Below, piece by piece: positions 24,605-36,100 of a DNA stretch of 64,000 nucleotides (positions within the stretch are counted from its first letter, which is position 1; every line of letters begins with the position of its first letter). Source of the DNA: Aselliscus stoliczkanus. Lineage: Eukaryota > Chordata > Mammalia > Chiroptera > Hipposideridae. The translations under genes were made by a program, and so were the position numbers. Location: contig CM066730.1 of assembly GCA_033961575.1 (NCBI GenBank), forward strand, positions 118,571,523-118,635,522, read 5' to 3'. Below the pieces are notes generated by a model. It had not been told where the DNA came from. It worked only from the letters and a program-made list of their open reading frames with translations, and searched no databases.

Positions 24605-25200
24605 TAAAGGAGGCATAACAAATCTGTGGGGAGAGGAAAAAATTATTCAATAAATAGAGCTGGGGCAATTGGTTGGTTATTTGGATAAAAATCCATTCAG
24701 TTTCTGATCTCAAGCCATTTATGAAAATACCTTCCAAGTGGAACAAAAAGTTAAATATAAAAATTCCAACCATGAAGAACTAGAAGATAATATTGGTGAA
24801 TATTTCTCTGATTTCTTAATGTGAAAGGAAAGAGCAAAGGGAAAGATATATAGATATAACTATATAACAATTTGAAACTTTTAAACTAATTCCAAACTGA
24901 ATTAAACAGGATAAAGCAAACTGAATCAATATTTTCAAAAACTATGACACAGAGAGTTCATATTCTTAACCTTAAATTATTAACATATGAAGATCATGAA
25001 CAGTTAGGAAAAACATTAAGGACTTTGTGGAAAACATACAAAAAAATAACAAAGGTATATTTACAAGATATGAAAGGTGTATTTACAAGATTCATTCAAC
25101 TGGCTCTGAAATGAATAGTTGTTTAAAAAATAAAATTTTAAAAAAGTAAAAGGGTGAAAAAGTCCAAATATACATAGTCAAAAAAATACAAATTAATCTT
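24605..25200 (+). repeat. Old L1 or HAL1-type ORF2 fragment
   Basis: The nucleotide sequence 'attcaataaatagagctggg' and the following 'gataaaaatccattcagttt' match the ORF2 region near the 3' end of L1 in sense orientation. It is heavily diverged and its frames are broken. Confidence 0.55.
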
Positions 25201-25584
25201 TTTTAAATTACATTTTCAATATTGCTGTGAGTTTAAATTGGACTTAGACCCAAATGTAGTTTGCATTAAGAAAGCAAATGTTTCATGGAGAAGCAAAAAT
25301 TCATTTTCTATTGTAGCAAGACATAGCTGAGGAAAGAAAAGAGAGATGATAAAGCTTTTGTTAGCAAGTAAAGAAAGAAAGGAGATCTTCAGCGGGCTGG
25401 TGGCAGCCCCTAGAGGGTGGCCTTTGGGGCTGACCAAAGAAAATAACAGCAATAATAACGACAAAAGAGGAAATAAAATAGGAAAGAGTTTGTAAAGATC
25501 AGATATGATGGGTGTCATTAATTAGTATCAAAAGTGAAGAATAAAGAACAACCCACATTTTTACAGCATGGGGAAAAAAAATCA
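25201..25584. other. Non-genic DNA
   Basis: No gene or clear repeat. The 100-codon minus-strand open frame at 25216-25518 is leucine/serine-rich with no domain. Confidence 0.4.
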
Positions 25585-25700
25585 GTTATTCATTGTGTTC
25601 AAAATGATCCAGGTGCTGTGGTTAGATTTAGGCTGACAAAGATGAATGCAGCCCACCCCTGCCTTCAAGGAGCTTAGAAACAGGTTAGCTAATAATTTGA
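25585..25700 (-). repeat. L2 LINE 3' fragment, antisense
   Basis: The pattern 'atccaggtgctgtggttaga' to 'cccctgccttcaaggagctt' follows the antisense L2 3' region. Confidence 0.5.
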
Positions 25701-28700
25701 ATGAACTCTCGTTGAAGCGGTTACACTATCTGCATCTTCAATAGGATTTTATTAAATTTGCCTGGGGCAATTCAACCTAGGATCCATGAAAAACACAAGC
25801 AGTTTCTGTGTGTGTGTTTATCTTAACAACTGGTATATATATAATGACGACCCTGATTCATAAGAAGCAGTGAAATTGAGTTGGTATATTTTGATGACAG
25901 GGCGTACAGGGTATATTTTAGAAAGACGTGCAGCAAAACTGATTTTAAAAATAATTCTGGCTCTTACAGAGTTAATCTGCAACTGTATGAGTCAACTGAG
26001 AGCTCTGCAGAGCTGAAATTTCACTGCATGTGCTCCTTCAGCACATAGGATTGATTGAAACATTAAAATGAGCTGCTTATTCCTCTACCTTTGGAAGTGT
26101 AATCCAAAATAAAGAGGGGCGGAGGGGAGAAATAGGCACACATTTAATTTTTACAGCACACAAATACCCTAACACCATTCACTTTCTGAAAAGTTGTACA
26201 AAAAGGAGGATAAACACTTGATATTACAGACACCACAAAATTCACTTGTTTCTGTGAAGGATTACCATAATTTAGATTGATTTTTGTGCTTGACTCATCT
26301 AAGTAATTACCTCAAACCACTGCTTTATTTTTTTTTAATCTCATGCTACAGTTTATTATTGTCACTACCTGAAGAAATAAGTAAACATAAAGTTTCTTTC
26401 CCTTTTTTGTAAAGTAAAATCTTTGTGTGTGTGTGTTTTTTGTTTTTTTTTGTAAAATACTAAATTTGGTAATATCACCAAACATTACTTTTTTCTAGAA
26501 TGAGAAACAGCATTCACAAAAGAAATCTAAAAGTGTGCTGGTTCCAAAAAAAAAAATAAGTTTCTGTTTCATGTATCTGATTCTCTGAGAAATTTCATGA
26601 CAAATTTTCATCCATTGTTTTTGTAGTAATCATTGCATCGTGAAATTAAAACTGACTCAATATTAAGCATTTTAAAAACAATTATTCAGCAGTGAAATTA
26701 CTATATATTTTTTTCTAAAAACAGGTGGTGTCCTACTATATGCATGTGAAAAATGGCTGACCTTTTTTATTCAGTTCAGCAGCAATATTCGTTCCACTTG
26801 CTTTTTAATTTCTGCAGTTGGTGCGTGTGAAATGCAAGGCTGTGCTGGGGGTTTGGGATGTGAAGACGTGTACGTGGTTCCTTTTGATGAAGAGCAGAAC
26901 TGACCCTTCTCCCCACCCAGCTTCCCGCTTTGTGCCTGTGTGTTCCGAACAGCGTTTCGGAGCAGAGTCCCACATTGCAATGATGTCCCAAATCGCAGGA
27001 TTAATGTGTCTACGAACAGACCTCTTATGCCTCCAAAATGAAGTACTCCTTGCTAATTTCTCTTCAAGACACCAGCTTAATTGCATTTTAAACAAATGGG
27101 CTGCTTTGCTGGCCAACTTTTAAATGAGATAACAGCAATGTTCACTCTCCAGCAGTGATGAGTGCCTTGCAGTAGATTCAAAACTCTGTTCAATAACAGG
27201 TTTAATCTCACACCAGCAGATTTACTGCAGAATAAACTGCCACTGAGCTCATAATTAGTAAAAGAACAACAGCAAAAAATCCAACCTACTAAATATTATT
27301 TTCCAAAGCAGCAGGCAATGTTTTAGTGGAAAATTTCAGTTCTGTTCTTCGTGTGTTTTATTGATTTTATGTATGATATTGAGAATTCAGGCCATGATTT
27401 AAGATAATATTCTTTATCGATCACGTAAGCAGTTGTTTAGCTATCCAGGAGCAAAATGATGCCCTCATTCACAGAATATGTGACATACACAGCCAGGGCA
27501 GCTACAGTGTTTCTCTCTTTAATGTTTATTTCTTCTTCTTTTTTTTTTTTTTTTGTTCCCGAATAGCATAATCACTGCTGGAAAACAACAGCCAAAAAGC
27601 ATTTGTGCTCTAGAAACAATCTTCTCATAATTTTCTTTGTTGCAGCTATTAGTGGCCAATTGTGATTCAGTGAAAACCCCTTCAACAAACAGATGTTACA
27701 AAGTATATTCTCTGCTTGCTGCATCTAAACAAATATTAATGAGATAATTGGAACTATTAAGGAAAAATAAAGTGCTTAGTATATATGTATGGTCTTATGT
27801 ATGAGGCTATATACCTTTCTAAATTTCTCATTTATATTGCACAATAGTAAGAAATAGTTGTAACGACACACCAAGGGACATATTTTTCATAATTGTCTTA
27901 AATATCTGTGTAAAAACCTGTATTACAGAGTTCTCAAAGGCTCATCTATAGATAAGGGTGAACAAAAGCTTTTGTGCAAAAGTAGAGGGAAGCAACTATA
28001 TGTATATTTAAAAAAATCAACTTCATTATATACACCAAACCCAGAATTTAAAAAAATAATAAAAAAATAAACATTTTTTTTTGTGTAAGTATAAATTAAA
28101 TCAGTGATAGTGAAAAAAAATATATATATATATATAAACAACTATTATCAAATAGCTTCTAAATATTTGGGCAATGTGATGCTTCTGACATTTTTCAAGC
28201 AGAAATAAGTTGTCTTTAGTACAAGCACCAGCTCACCTTCCCATCACTCAAACATGCAGGAACGACATGTGAGGCTAGCATTATTTCCAGCATTAACCTT
28301 TTGATAATGAGTGCTACATCAAATGAAATTTGAGGAATCTAATGGTGCTGCTGTGTGGTTGATTTTTTTTAAGACCCCCAAAGCAAATTAAACCTCAGTG
28401 AATCAGACATCATATGCATAGACAATAGCAGTTTGAAGGAATAACTAAAAACTACCAATTTACAAATAAAGCTTTTAACTCTATTGTTTCTACAAGAGAT
28501 GAAAAATTACTCATGGCTGCCTTCACTTAAATTGCTTCTAATTGGTACTGATCCTGAAGATTAAAAGTTCAAAAACAAAAATTAAATTAAAAAAAAAGAA
28601 AAGGAAAGAAAGAAAAAAAGTATTTTCAGGTCTATCTCTGACTGATTATCATGGTATTTCTAAGTCAAGACCCAAAGAATTTTAGAAATGAAAGGCCTAA

Positions 28701-29039
28701 GGAAAGGCCCAATTCCCATAATTCACAAAGCAGGCAATAATGTTCAAAAGAGTAATGAGATAGACTGAGGGCACATTTTTCATTTGTCTCACCTATTACA
28801 TAGGAGTGATGTTTATTCTTTTATCACATACTTAATAAGTCTCAGTGTCCTAGTCTATAATCTGGTCCACCAGGTTTCAAAGCAATTGTTCTGAACCACA
28901 CGCACTGGATGACCTCATCTGAGATACGGCCGCCTTATGCATCTTATACAAGCCCACTTGCTTCTTTCCCTGACAATTTCTATTTCACCTATGTGCTGCT
29001 GGAGAAAGGACTTTTTGTCAATAAGGTTTTCCTTTTTTT
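25701..29039. other. Repeat-poor non-genic DNA, candidate conserved noncoding sequence
   Basis: Apart from homopolymers and an (AT)n patch near 28120-28137, I recognise no repeats across about 3.3 kb, which contrasts with both sides. Open frames reach only about 103 codons and overlap on opposite strands. Segments 25930-26140 and 26990-27700 carry many TAATTA-like and ATTTGCAT/CAATTA-like motifs in moderate GC context, as developmental enhancers often do. No exon is supported. Conservation is only inferred. Confidence 0.35.
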
Positions 29040-29044
29040 TTTTT

Positions 29045-29320
29045 TTTAACTTTATGAACTATAATATACATGGAATGAAATGCACTTGTTTCTAAGTATA
29101 CAATTTGATGAATTTGGACAAATACCTGTGTAGCCACCATCCCAATCAATGTACAGAACATTCATTGCCTTTACTTCAAGAATTTCCTTCTTAATCCTTT
29201 GCAATATATCCACTGCCAGCACCCACCATAGGAAATCACTGACCTGATTTCTATCACACTAGATATGTTTTTCCTGTTCTAGAACTGCATATAAATGGCA
29301 GCACAATTTTATTTATTAAT
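29045..29320 (-). repeat. Probable old L1 3' UTR fragment
   Basis: The stretch 'aactataatatacatggaat' followed by 'gtagccaccatcccaatcaa' resembles the antisense 3' UTR shared by old L1M/L1ME families. The assignment is approximate. Confidence 0.4.
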
Positions 29321-29329
29321 TTGATTTGA

Positions 29330-29565
29330 CAACTACTTTCAAAGAGCTTATTATGTGCCAGACGCTAAGTGCTATACAAATATCACCATATTTAATTCTC
29401 ATAACCACCATGAGGTGGGTATTATTATCTTCAACTTATTAATAGAAAAGCAGAAGCCCAGAGAGGTTAGGTCATAGTCCAAGGTTACACAGCTCGTAGG
29501 TAGTGGACCTGGAATTTTAGCCCCACCAACCTGGTTGCAGAGCCTGGACCCTAACCACTACATAA
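29330..29565 (-). repeat. MIR SINE, antisense
   Basis: Most of a MIR is present in reverse: 'tattatgtgccagacgctaa', 'taccaccatgaggtgg'-like sequence, 'cagagaggttaggtcat', 'ggttacacagctcgtag' and 'ccctaaccactacataatg'. Confidence 0.85.
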
Positions 29566-29959
29566 TGCAGCATGAAAACTGACAATGATTAACATCTGAA
29601 CCTTATTCTCTGCTGCCATTCTTCCAAGCACTTATATATATTAGCTAATTAAAACAATTCTGTAATGTAGGTAATACTGTGCTTTACAAAGATGAGGAGA
29701 GGGAGGCAGAGGGAGGCACAGGATGGTTCTAAACTTAGAAATTGACATACATTATGTCTGAATCTCTAGAGCCTAGAAGAGTGGTGTATGATAGATGCTC
29801 AATAATACACTCTCACACACACTCTCTCACACACACACACACACATTCTGTATATATATATGCATATTACACCATATATATATTATACAATATAATATGT
29901 GACATTAAATATGTGATATATATTATTTATAATATATATTTTACATTCTTAAGCATATA
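29566..29959. other. Non-genic DNA with (CA)n and TA-rich microsatellite
   Basis: Impure ACTC/AC repeats lie at about 29808-29847 and give way to TA-rich DNA up to the mariner insertion point. Confidence 0.6.
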
Positions 29960-30143
29960 TATTGGGTTGTCAGAAAAGTCATGAAGCATATCTGCAATAG
30001 ATGGCACTAGTACATTTTTGGAAGTACTAGAGTCATTTGCATCTATGTTATTGCTATGTCATTTGACAGCTGATAGTTCTAGCTTCATTCTAAAAAATAA
30101 ATTGAGCAATTTGGTTGAGTTTTGGAGATTTTACAAGTTGAAG

Positions 30144-31305
30144 ATGGAGACCAAAATGTTCATTTTTACCATATTTTACTGTTTTACTTCCATAAAGGGA
30201 AGAATGCGTGTCAAGCTTATGAAAAGTTGCATAAAGTTTACGGTGACAATGCTCTACAAGAATGTCAAGTGCCAACGATGGTTCACGAAATTCTGTGCTG
30301 GTGATTTTGATCTCAATGACGATCCTCAGTCAGGGAGGCCCATCAAGGTTGATGAAGACAAAATAAAGGCATTGATCTAGTCAAACGCACATTACATGAC
30401 ATGAGAGATTGCAGAAACATTGAACATTCATCATTCAAGCATTCATGGCCACCTGAAGAAGCTGGGATACTTAAGCAAGCTTGATTCTACAAGCTGGATT
30501 CCGCATGAACTCTAAGAAGTTCATTTGACGGCTCGTATAAACATCTGCAATATGCTCATTTAAATGTGAGGAAAATGATCCTTTCTTGAAGCGACTTATA
30601 ACTAGTGATGAGGAGTGGATTGTTTACAACAATGTGGTGTGCAAATGGTCTTGGTCCCAACATGATGATATACCTCAAATGACATCGAAAGCAGACATTC
30701 ATCAGAGGAAGTTTATGCTCTCAGTGTGATGGAATTTTAAAAGTGTCGTCTTTTTCTTTTTCTTTTTCTTTTTCTTTTTCTTTTTCTTTTTCTTTTTCTT
30801 TTTCTTTTTCTTTTTGAGGGCAGTGTCACTGGCCCTCATATGTGGGACCCAAACCAGGGCCGCTGGCTTCCCAAGCCAGCGCTTAACCACTGTGCCACTC
30901 GGCCAGCCCAAGGTGTCGTGTTTTTCAAGCTCCTACCAAGGAACCAAACAATCAATTCAAAAGTGTACTGTTGGCAATTGGACAGTTTGAACAAATCCGT
31001 CATCCAGATGCCCAGAGCTTGTTAATTGTAAAGGAGTTGTGTTTCAACGCGACAACGAGAGACCACACACAAGTTTGATCACCCGTCAAAAATGATTGCA
31101 GCTTGGATGGGATGTGCTGCCACACCCACCATACTCACCTGACCTTGCCCCATCAGACTTCCACTTGTTTTGCTCTCTTCAAAACGCCTTGCATGGTATA
31201 ACGTTCAATTCAGATGAGGCTGTAAATCAGCACCTTGTTCAATTTATCGCAAATAAAGACAGGTCCTTCTATGAACGAGGAATTATGAAGCTCACTGAAA
31301 GATAA
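30144..31305 (+). pseudogene. Mariner transposase pseudogene (DD34D type)
   Basis: The product would bind the terminal repeats and cut and join DNA at TA targets. An N-terminal helix-turn-helix region is recognisable near 30170-30290 (KGKNACQAYEKLHKVYGDNA). It is followed by GDFDLNDDPQSGRPIKVDEDK in a shifted frame at 30298-30365. The first catalytic aspartate is kept in ITSDEEWIVYNN near 30600. The second lies in RDNERPHTS near 31060 and the third in SPDLAPSDFHLF near 31150, with 34 residues between them. At least one frameshift near 30270, in-frame stops in the middle and a stop at about 31092 destroy the gene. A minus-strand SINE also splits it at 30750-30909. The chosen start is the first ATG before the recognisable domain and is approximate. 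Confidence 0.9.
30750..30909 (-). mobile_element. tRNA-derived SINE, family A, in the mariner
   Basis: The SINE body at 30816-30909 is antisense. Its tail is a long hexamer array (TTTTTC on the plus strand, GAAAAA in SINE sense) of about eleven units at 30750-30815. The target-site duplication is 'aaagtgtcgt' at 30740-30749 and 'aaggtgtcgt' at 30910-30919, differing by one base. It inserted after the mariner had landed. Confidence 0.93.
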
Positions 31306-31427
31306 CAAAGGCTATCGAACAAAACGAGCAATATATCATTGATTGATCTTTGTTCTTTATATAAATAAATGACCTTTGAAAAACATAGACAAAATATGTC
31401 CTGACTTTTCCAACAGCCCAATACATT

Positions 31428-31430
<3 letters not shown>

Positions 31431-31474
<44 letters not shown>

Positions 31475-31574
31475 TTTTTTGAGGGCAGTGTCACTGGCCC
31501 TCATATGTGGGACCTGAACCAGGGCCACTGGCTTCCCAAGCCAGCGCTTAACCACCGTGCCACTTGGCCGGCCC
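31431..31574 (-). mobile_element. tRNA-derived SINE, family A, beside the mariner end
   Basis: An antisense SINE body (31479-31574) has a (TTTA)12 tail on the plus strand at 31431-31478. A perfect 16-bp target-site duplication 'agcccaatacatttta' lies at 31415-31430 and 31575-31590. The duplicated bases include the last seven bases of the mariner and its flanking TA, so the mariner terminus now appears twice. Confidence 0.95.
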
Positions 31575-31590
31575 AGCCCAATACATTTTA

Positions 31591-31820
31591 AATAAATGAA
31601 TCTATAATTATATCATTAATATGTTAATACATTTATTTAATAAATGAAACAATCTGTGCTGATTTGATTAGCATCTTCATTCTATAAATGAGAAAATAAA
31701 ACTGAGAGATTCAGAAAGAGAATGTTAATGACATTCAAATTTGCAAACCTGGAATGGATTGCTTAGTTTTGAAGGCAAGTCTGTCAGTTTCCAAAGAGCA
31801 CACCTCTTTGTCACTGTATC
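31591..31820. other. Non-genic AT-rich DNA
   Basis: No gene or clear repeat. Confidence 0.4.
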
Positions 31821-31824
31821 TTCC

Positions 31825-31995
31825 CACCCATTTTTCAGCACTCTGCTAGGTACCTTTACTGCACAACTATTCTCATATTATCATCCAAATGACCCTATAG
31901 AGAAGGCATTCTCATCACTTTGTGTGTTTATAGCCAATAAGCAGTCAGAATAAGCAAATTCCCCATGGTCACGTAGTCAGGGATATTTATATTCT
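31825..31995 (-). repeat. MIR SINE, antisense
   Basis: The order 'cactctgctaggtaccttta', 'aaattccccatggtcacgta' and 'attcaggtgaggagttgag' follows a diverged MIR in reverse. Confidence 0.6.
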
Positions 31996-32149
31996 GTTCA
32001 AATTCAGGTGAGGAGTTGAGCCTGATGTGAAAAACTTAAAAATCTTCACTGTGTAGGTGACACATTGGAAATGCCTGAGGTTACTGAAATAGAGGATGAA
32101 AAGGAACAACACAAACCTAATCAAAGAGATTTGTAGGTAGTGAGTAACT

Positions 32150-32410
32150 CCAAGTGCCAGGAATTTTACATACTGTATTTCATGCAGTCTTAGTTACAAT
32201 CATTTGTAAGACTCACCTTGATTTCTAATTTGTGAAAATGTGAAAGCAATCTATGACATGAAATCCATGAGTGAGACTGTTATCTTGAATTCCTATGATG
32301 ACTCTGTAAGATTATTATCTCTGTTTTTTAGATGAGGGAAACAAGGCTCCAATAGAAAGAGTGACACACCTATGGGCCCAGAGCCTGGATTTGGGTGGCT
32401 CTGGAGCTTG
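32150..32410 (-). repeat. MIR SINE, antisense
   Basis: A second diverged MIR in reverse: 'aagtgccaggaattttacat', 'agatgagggaaacaaggctc' and 'gcctggatttgggtggctct'. An unrelated insertion or divergence of about 70 bp separates its two halves. Confidence 0.6.
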
Positions 32411-32585
32411 TCCCTTCATGAGGCATGTCTAATCTGTCATTGTTTTCCCCACTGACAGATTGTTTTGCATGTTTGGGCACAGCTCCTGCAAATTGAGGAG
32501 ATATACAAGTTTTTTTGAGAGTACTCTCTCTAAGGGAAAGGAAGTTTACCAAAAATTATTGTCTGTTTGAACTTATAAACTATAT

Positions 32586-32623
<38 letters not shown>

Positions 32624-32625
<2 letters not shown>

Positions 32626-33114
32626 TTTTTAATTAGTTTCAGGTGTACAACACAGTGCAATAGTTATACATTTTACCCCTCAAAGTGACAACCCCCCACC
32701 CCCAATTCGCCACCCCACTCCCCCCCATATCATATATATCTATTACTCTTCCTCTGACTCTCTTCCACAGTATAATCCACATCCCGTGACTATCTATATA
32801 TATTCAATTACAGTAGGTATACCACCTCCGCTTTAGTTATACAGTGCAGTGATCAAACCTCTACTCCATCCATGAAATGGTCTCCCTAACAAGACCTATG
32901 ACCATCTGACATTCCACAGAATATTTACAACATTATTAATTATATTCCCCAAACTGTTTTTCATATCCCAGTGGCAATATTGTAGTTGCCTATTTTTGCT
33001 GTCTAATCCCTTCCCCTTCTCCCTCATCCCCATCCCCCTCCCAATTAGCAACCCTGATTTTTCCTCTATATCTATGAGACAGTTTCTATTTACTTTGCTC
33101 ATTCATACAGTTTT
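32624..33114 (-). other. L1 3' UTR with G-rich tracts
   Basis: This is noncoding sequence between the ORF2 stop and the tail. On the L1 sense strand four G runs of 4-7 bases lie within about 35 bp (complement of 32692-32726), a potential G-quadruplex of the type common in mammalian L1 3' UTRs. A second G-rich patch is the complement of about 33020-33045. Confidence 0.8.
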
Positions 33115-36100
33115 TCAGATTCCACAAATGAGTGAGATCATATGGTATTTGTGTTTCTCTGACTGACTTATTTCACTTAACATAATAGTCTCTAGGTCCA
33201 TCCATATCATTGCAAATGGTACAATTTCATTCTTCTTTATAGCGGAGTAATACTCCATTGTATAAATATACCACAGTTTCTTAATCCAGTCATCTACTGA
33301 TGGGCATTTTGGTTGTTTCCAAGTCTTAGCTATTGTAAATTGTGCTGCTATGAACATAGGGGTGCATAACTTTTTTTGAATAAGTGTCTTGGTTTTCTCA
33401 GGATAAATACCTAGGAGTGGAATTGCTGGGTCAAACAGTAGCTCTATTTCCAGTTCTTTGAGATACCTCCATACTGACTTCCATAGTGGCTGCACCAATC
33501 TGCAATCCCACCAACCGTGCAGCAGGGTCTCCTTTTCCCCACAGCCCCGCCAGCACTTGTTGTTTGTTGATTTATTGATGATAGCCATTCTGAATGGAGT
33601 GAGGTGGTATCTCATGGTGGTTTTTATTTGCATTTCCCTAATGACCAGTGAGGTTGAACTTTTTTTCATATGCCTGTTGGCCATCTGTATGTCCTCTTTA
33701 GAGAAATGTCTCTTCATATCTTCTGCCCATTTTTTAATTGGGTTGTTTGTTTTTTTGGTGTTGAGTTTCATGAGTGTTTAATAAATTTTGGATATTAACC
33801 CCTTATCAGATATATTGTTGACAAATATATTCTCCCATTCAGTAGGCTTCCTTTTTGTTTTATTAATGGTTCCCTTTGTTGTGAAAAAACTTTTAAGTAT
33901 GGTATAATCCCATATGTTCATTTTTTCTTTTACTTCCCTTGCCCGTAGAGATGTATCAGTAAAAATATTGCTCCGGGTAATGTCTGCAAATGTACTCCCT
34001 ATATTTTCTTTTAGGATTTTTATGGTTTCAGGTCTTACATTTAAGTCTTTAATCCATTTTGAATTTGTTCTTGTATAAGGCGGAAGGAGGTGGTCCAGTT
34101 TCATTTTTTTGCATGTGTCAGTCCAATTTTCCCAGGACCATTTATTGAATAGACTATCTTTACTCCAGTGTAAATTCTTGCTTCCTTTGTCATAGATTAA
34201 CTGTCCATAAATGCCTGGATTTATTTCTGGGCTCTCTGTTCTGTTCCACTGATCGATGTGCCTGTTTTTATGCCAATACCAAACTGTCTTGATTACTGTA
34301 GCCTTGTAGTAGGGTTTGATGTCTGGTAGGGTGATTCCCCCCGACTTTGTTCTTATTTCTCAGAATTGCCGAGGCTATTCTGGGTCTTTTATGATTCCAT
34401 ATAAATTTTAGGATTATATTTTCTATTTCTGTGAAAAATGCCCTTGGTAGTTTGATAGGAATTGCATTGAATCTATATATTGCTTTAGGCAGTATGGACA
34501 TTTTAACTATATTAATTCTTCCTATCCATGACCATGGTAGGTGTTTCCATTTATTTGTATCTTCTATGATTTCTTTATTCAGTGTCTTATAATTTTCTGA
34601 GTACAGATCTTTCACTTCTTTGGTTAAATTTATTCCTAGGTATTTTATAGTTCTTGATGCAATTGTAAATGGGACAGTTTTCTTAATTTCTCTTTCCATT
34701 AGTTTATTATTGGTATATGCAAATGCCACTGATTTCTGAACATTGATTTTATATCCTGCTACTTTACTGAATTCGTCTATCAGTTCCAATAGTTTTTTGA
34801 TGGAGTCTTTGGGGTTCTCTATATACAGTATCATGTCATCTGCATATAATGACAATTTTACTTCTTCCTTGCCAATTTGGATGCCTTTTATTTCTTTTTG
34901 TTGTCTGATTGCTGTGGCTAGAACTTCCAGCACTATGTTGAATAAAAGAGGAGAAAGTGGACAGCCTTGTCTTGTTCCTGATCTTAAGGGGAATGGTTTT
35001 AGCTTTTCCCCATTGAGTATGATGTTAGCTATAGGTTTATCATATATGGCTTTTATTATGTTGAGATATGATCCCTGTATTCCCACTTTGCTAAGGGTTT
35101 TTAACATAAATGGCTGTTGGATTTTGTCAAATGCTTTTTCTGCATCTATTGAAATGACCATGTGATCTTTATCCTTCATTTTGTTGATGTGGTGTATCAC
35201 ATTAATTGATTTACGGATGTTGAACCAGCCTTGCGCACTAGGGATGAATCTCACTTGATCATGATGTATGATCTTCTTAATATATTGCTGAATTCTGTTT
35301 GCTAATATTTTATTGAGAATTTTTGCATGTATATTCATCAGGGAGATTGGCCTGTAGTTTTCCTTTTTTGTGATGTCTTTATCTGGTTTTGGAATCAGGG
35401 TGATAGTGGCTTCATAAAAAGAGTTTGGGAGCCTCCCCTCCTTCTGGATTTTTTGAAATAGTTTGAGAAGAATAGGTGATAGTTCTTTTTTGAATGTTTG
35501 ATAAAATTCACTTGTGAAGCCATCTGGTCCAGGGCTTTTGTTTTTTGGGAGCTTGTCAATTACTGATTCAATTTCCTTGGTAGTAATCAAGGTATTTAGA
35601 TTTTCTGTTTCTTCTTGCATTAGCTTTGGAAGGTTGTATGCTTCTAGAAAATTATCCATTTCTTCCAGATTGTCAAATTTGTTGGCATATAGTTGCTCAT
35701 AGTAATTTCTTAGAATTTCTTGTATTTCTGTGATGTCTGTAGTCATTTCCCCTCTTTCATTCCTGATTTTGCTAATTTGAGTCGTCTCTCTCTTTTTTTT
35801 TTTGATGAGCCTGGCTAGAGATTTGTCAATTTTGTTTATCTTCTCAAGAAACCAGCTCTTGGTTTCATTGATCTTTTGAATTGTTTTTCTGTTCTCTATA
35901 TTGTTTATTTCTGCTCTGGTCTTTATTATCTCCTTTCTTCTACTCCCCTTGGGCCTCTTTTGCTGTTCTTTTTCCAGTTCCCTTAGGTGTAAGGATAACC
36001 TGTTGATTTGAGATTTTTCTTCCTTCTTTAGGTAGGCCTGCACTGCTATAAACTTCCCTCTTAGCACTGCTTTCGCAGCATCCCAGAGATTTTGGGTCGT

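Larger units (their letters stand above)
29962..31421 (+). mobile_element. Mariner (Tc1/mariner) DNA transposon, complete ends
   Basis: The left end begins ttgggttgtcagaaaagtc. The right end, reverse complemented, begins ttgggctgttggaaaagtc, so imperfect inverted repeats of about 25 bp are present. A TA dinucleotide flanks each end (29960-29961 and 31422-31423), as expected for mariner. A SINE with its duplication accounts for about 170 bp, leaving about 1.29 kb, the standard mariner length. The transposase between the ends is broken, so the element can no longer move itself. Mariners like this reached several mammal lineages by horizontal transfer. Which subfamily this is cannot be settled here. 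Confidence 0.93.
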
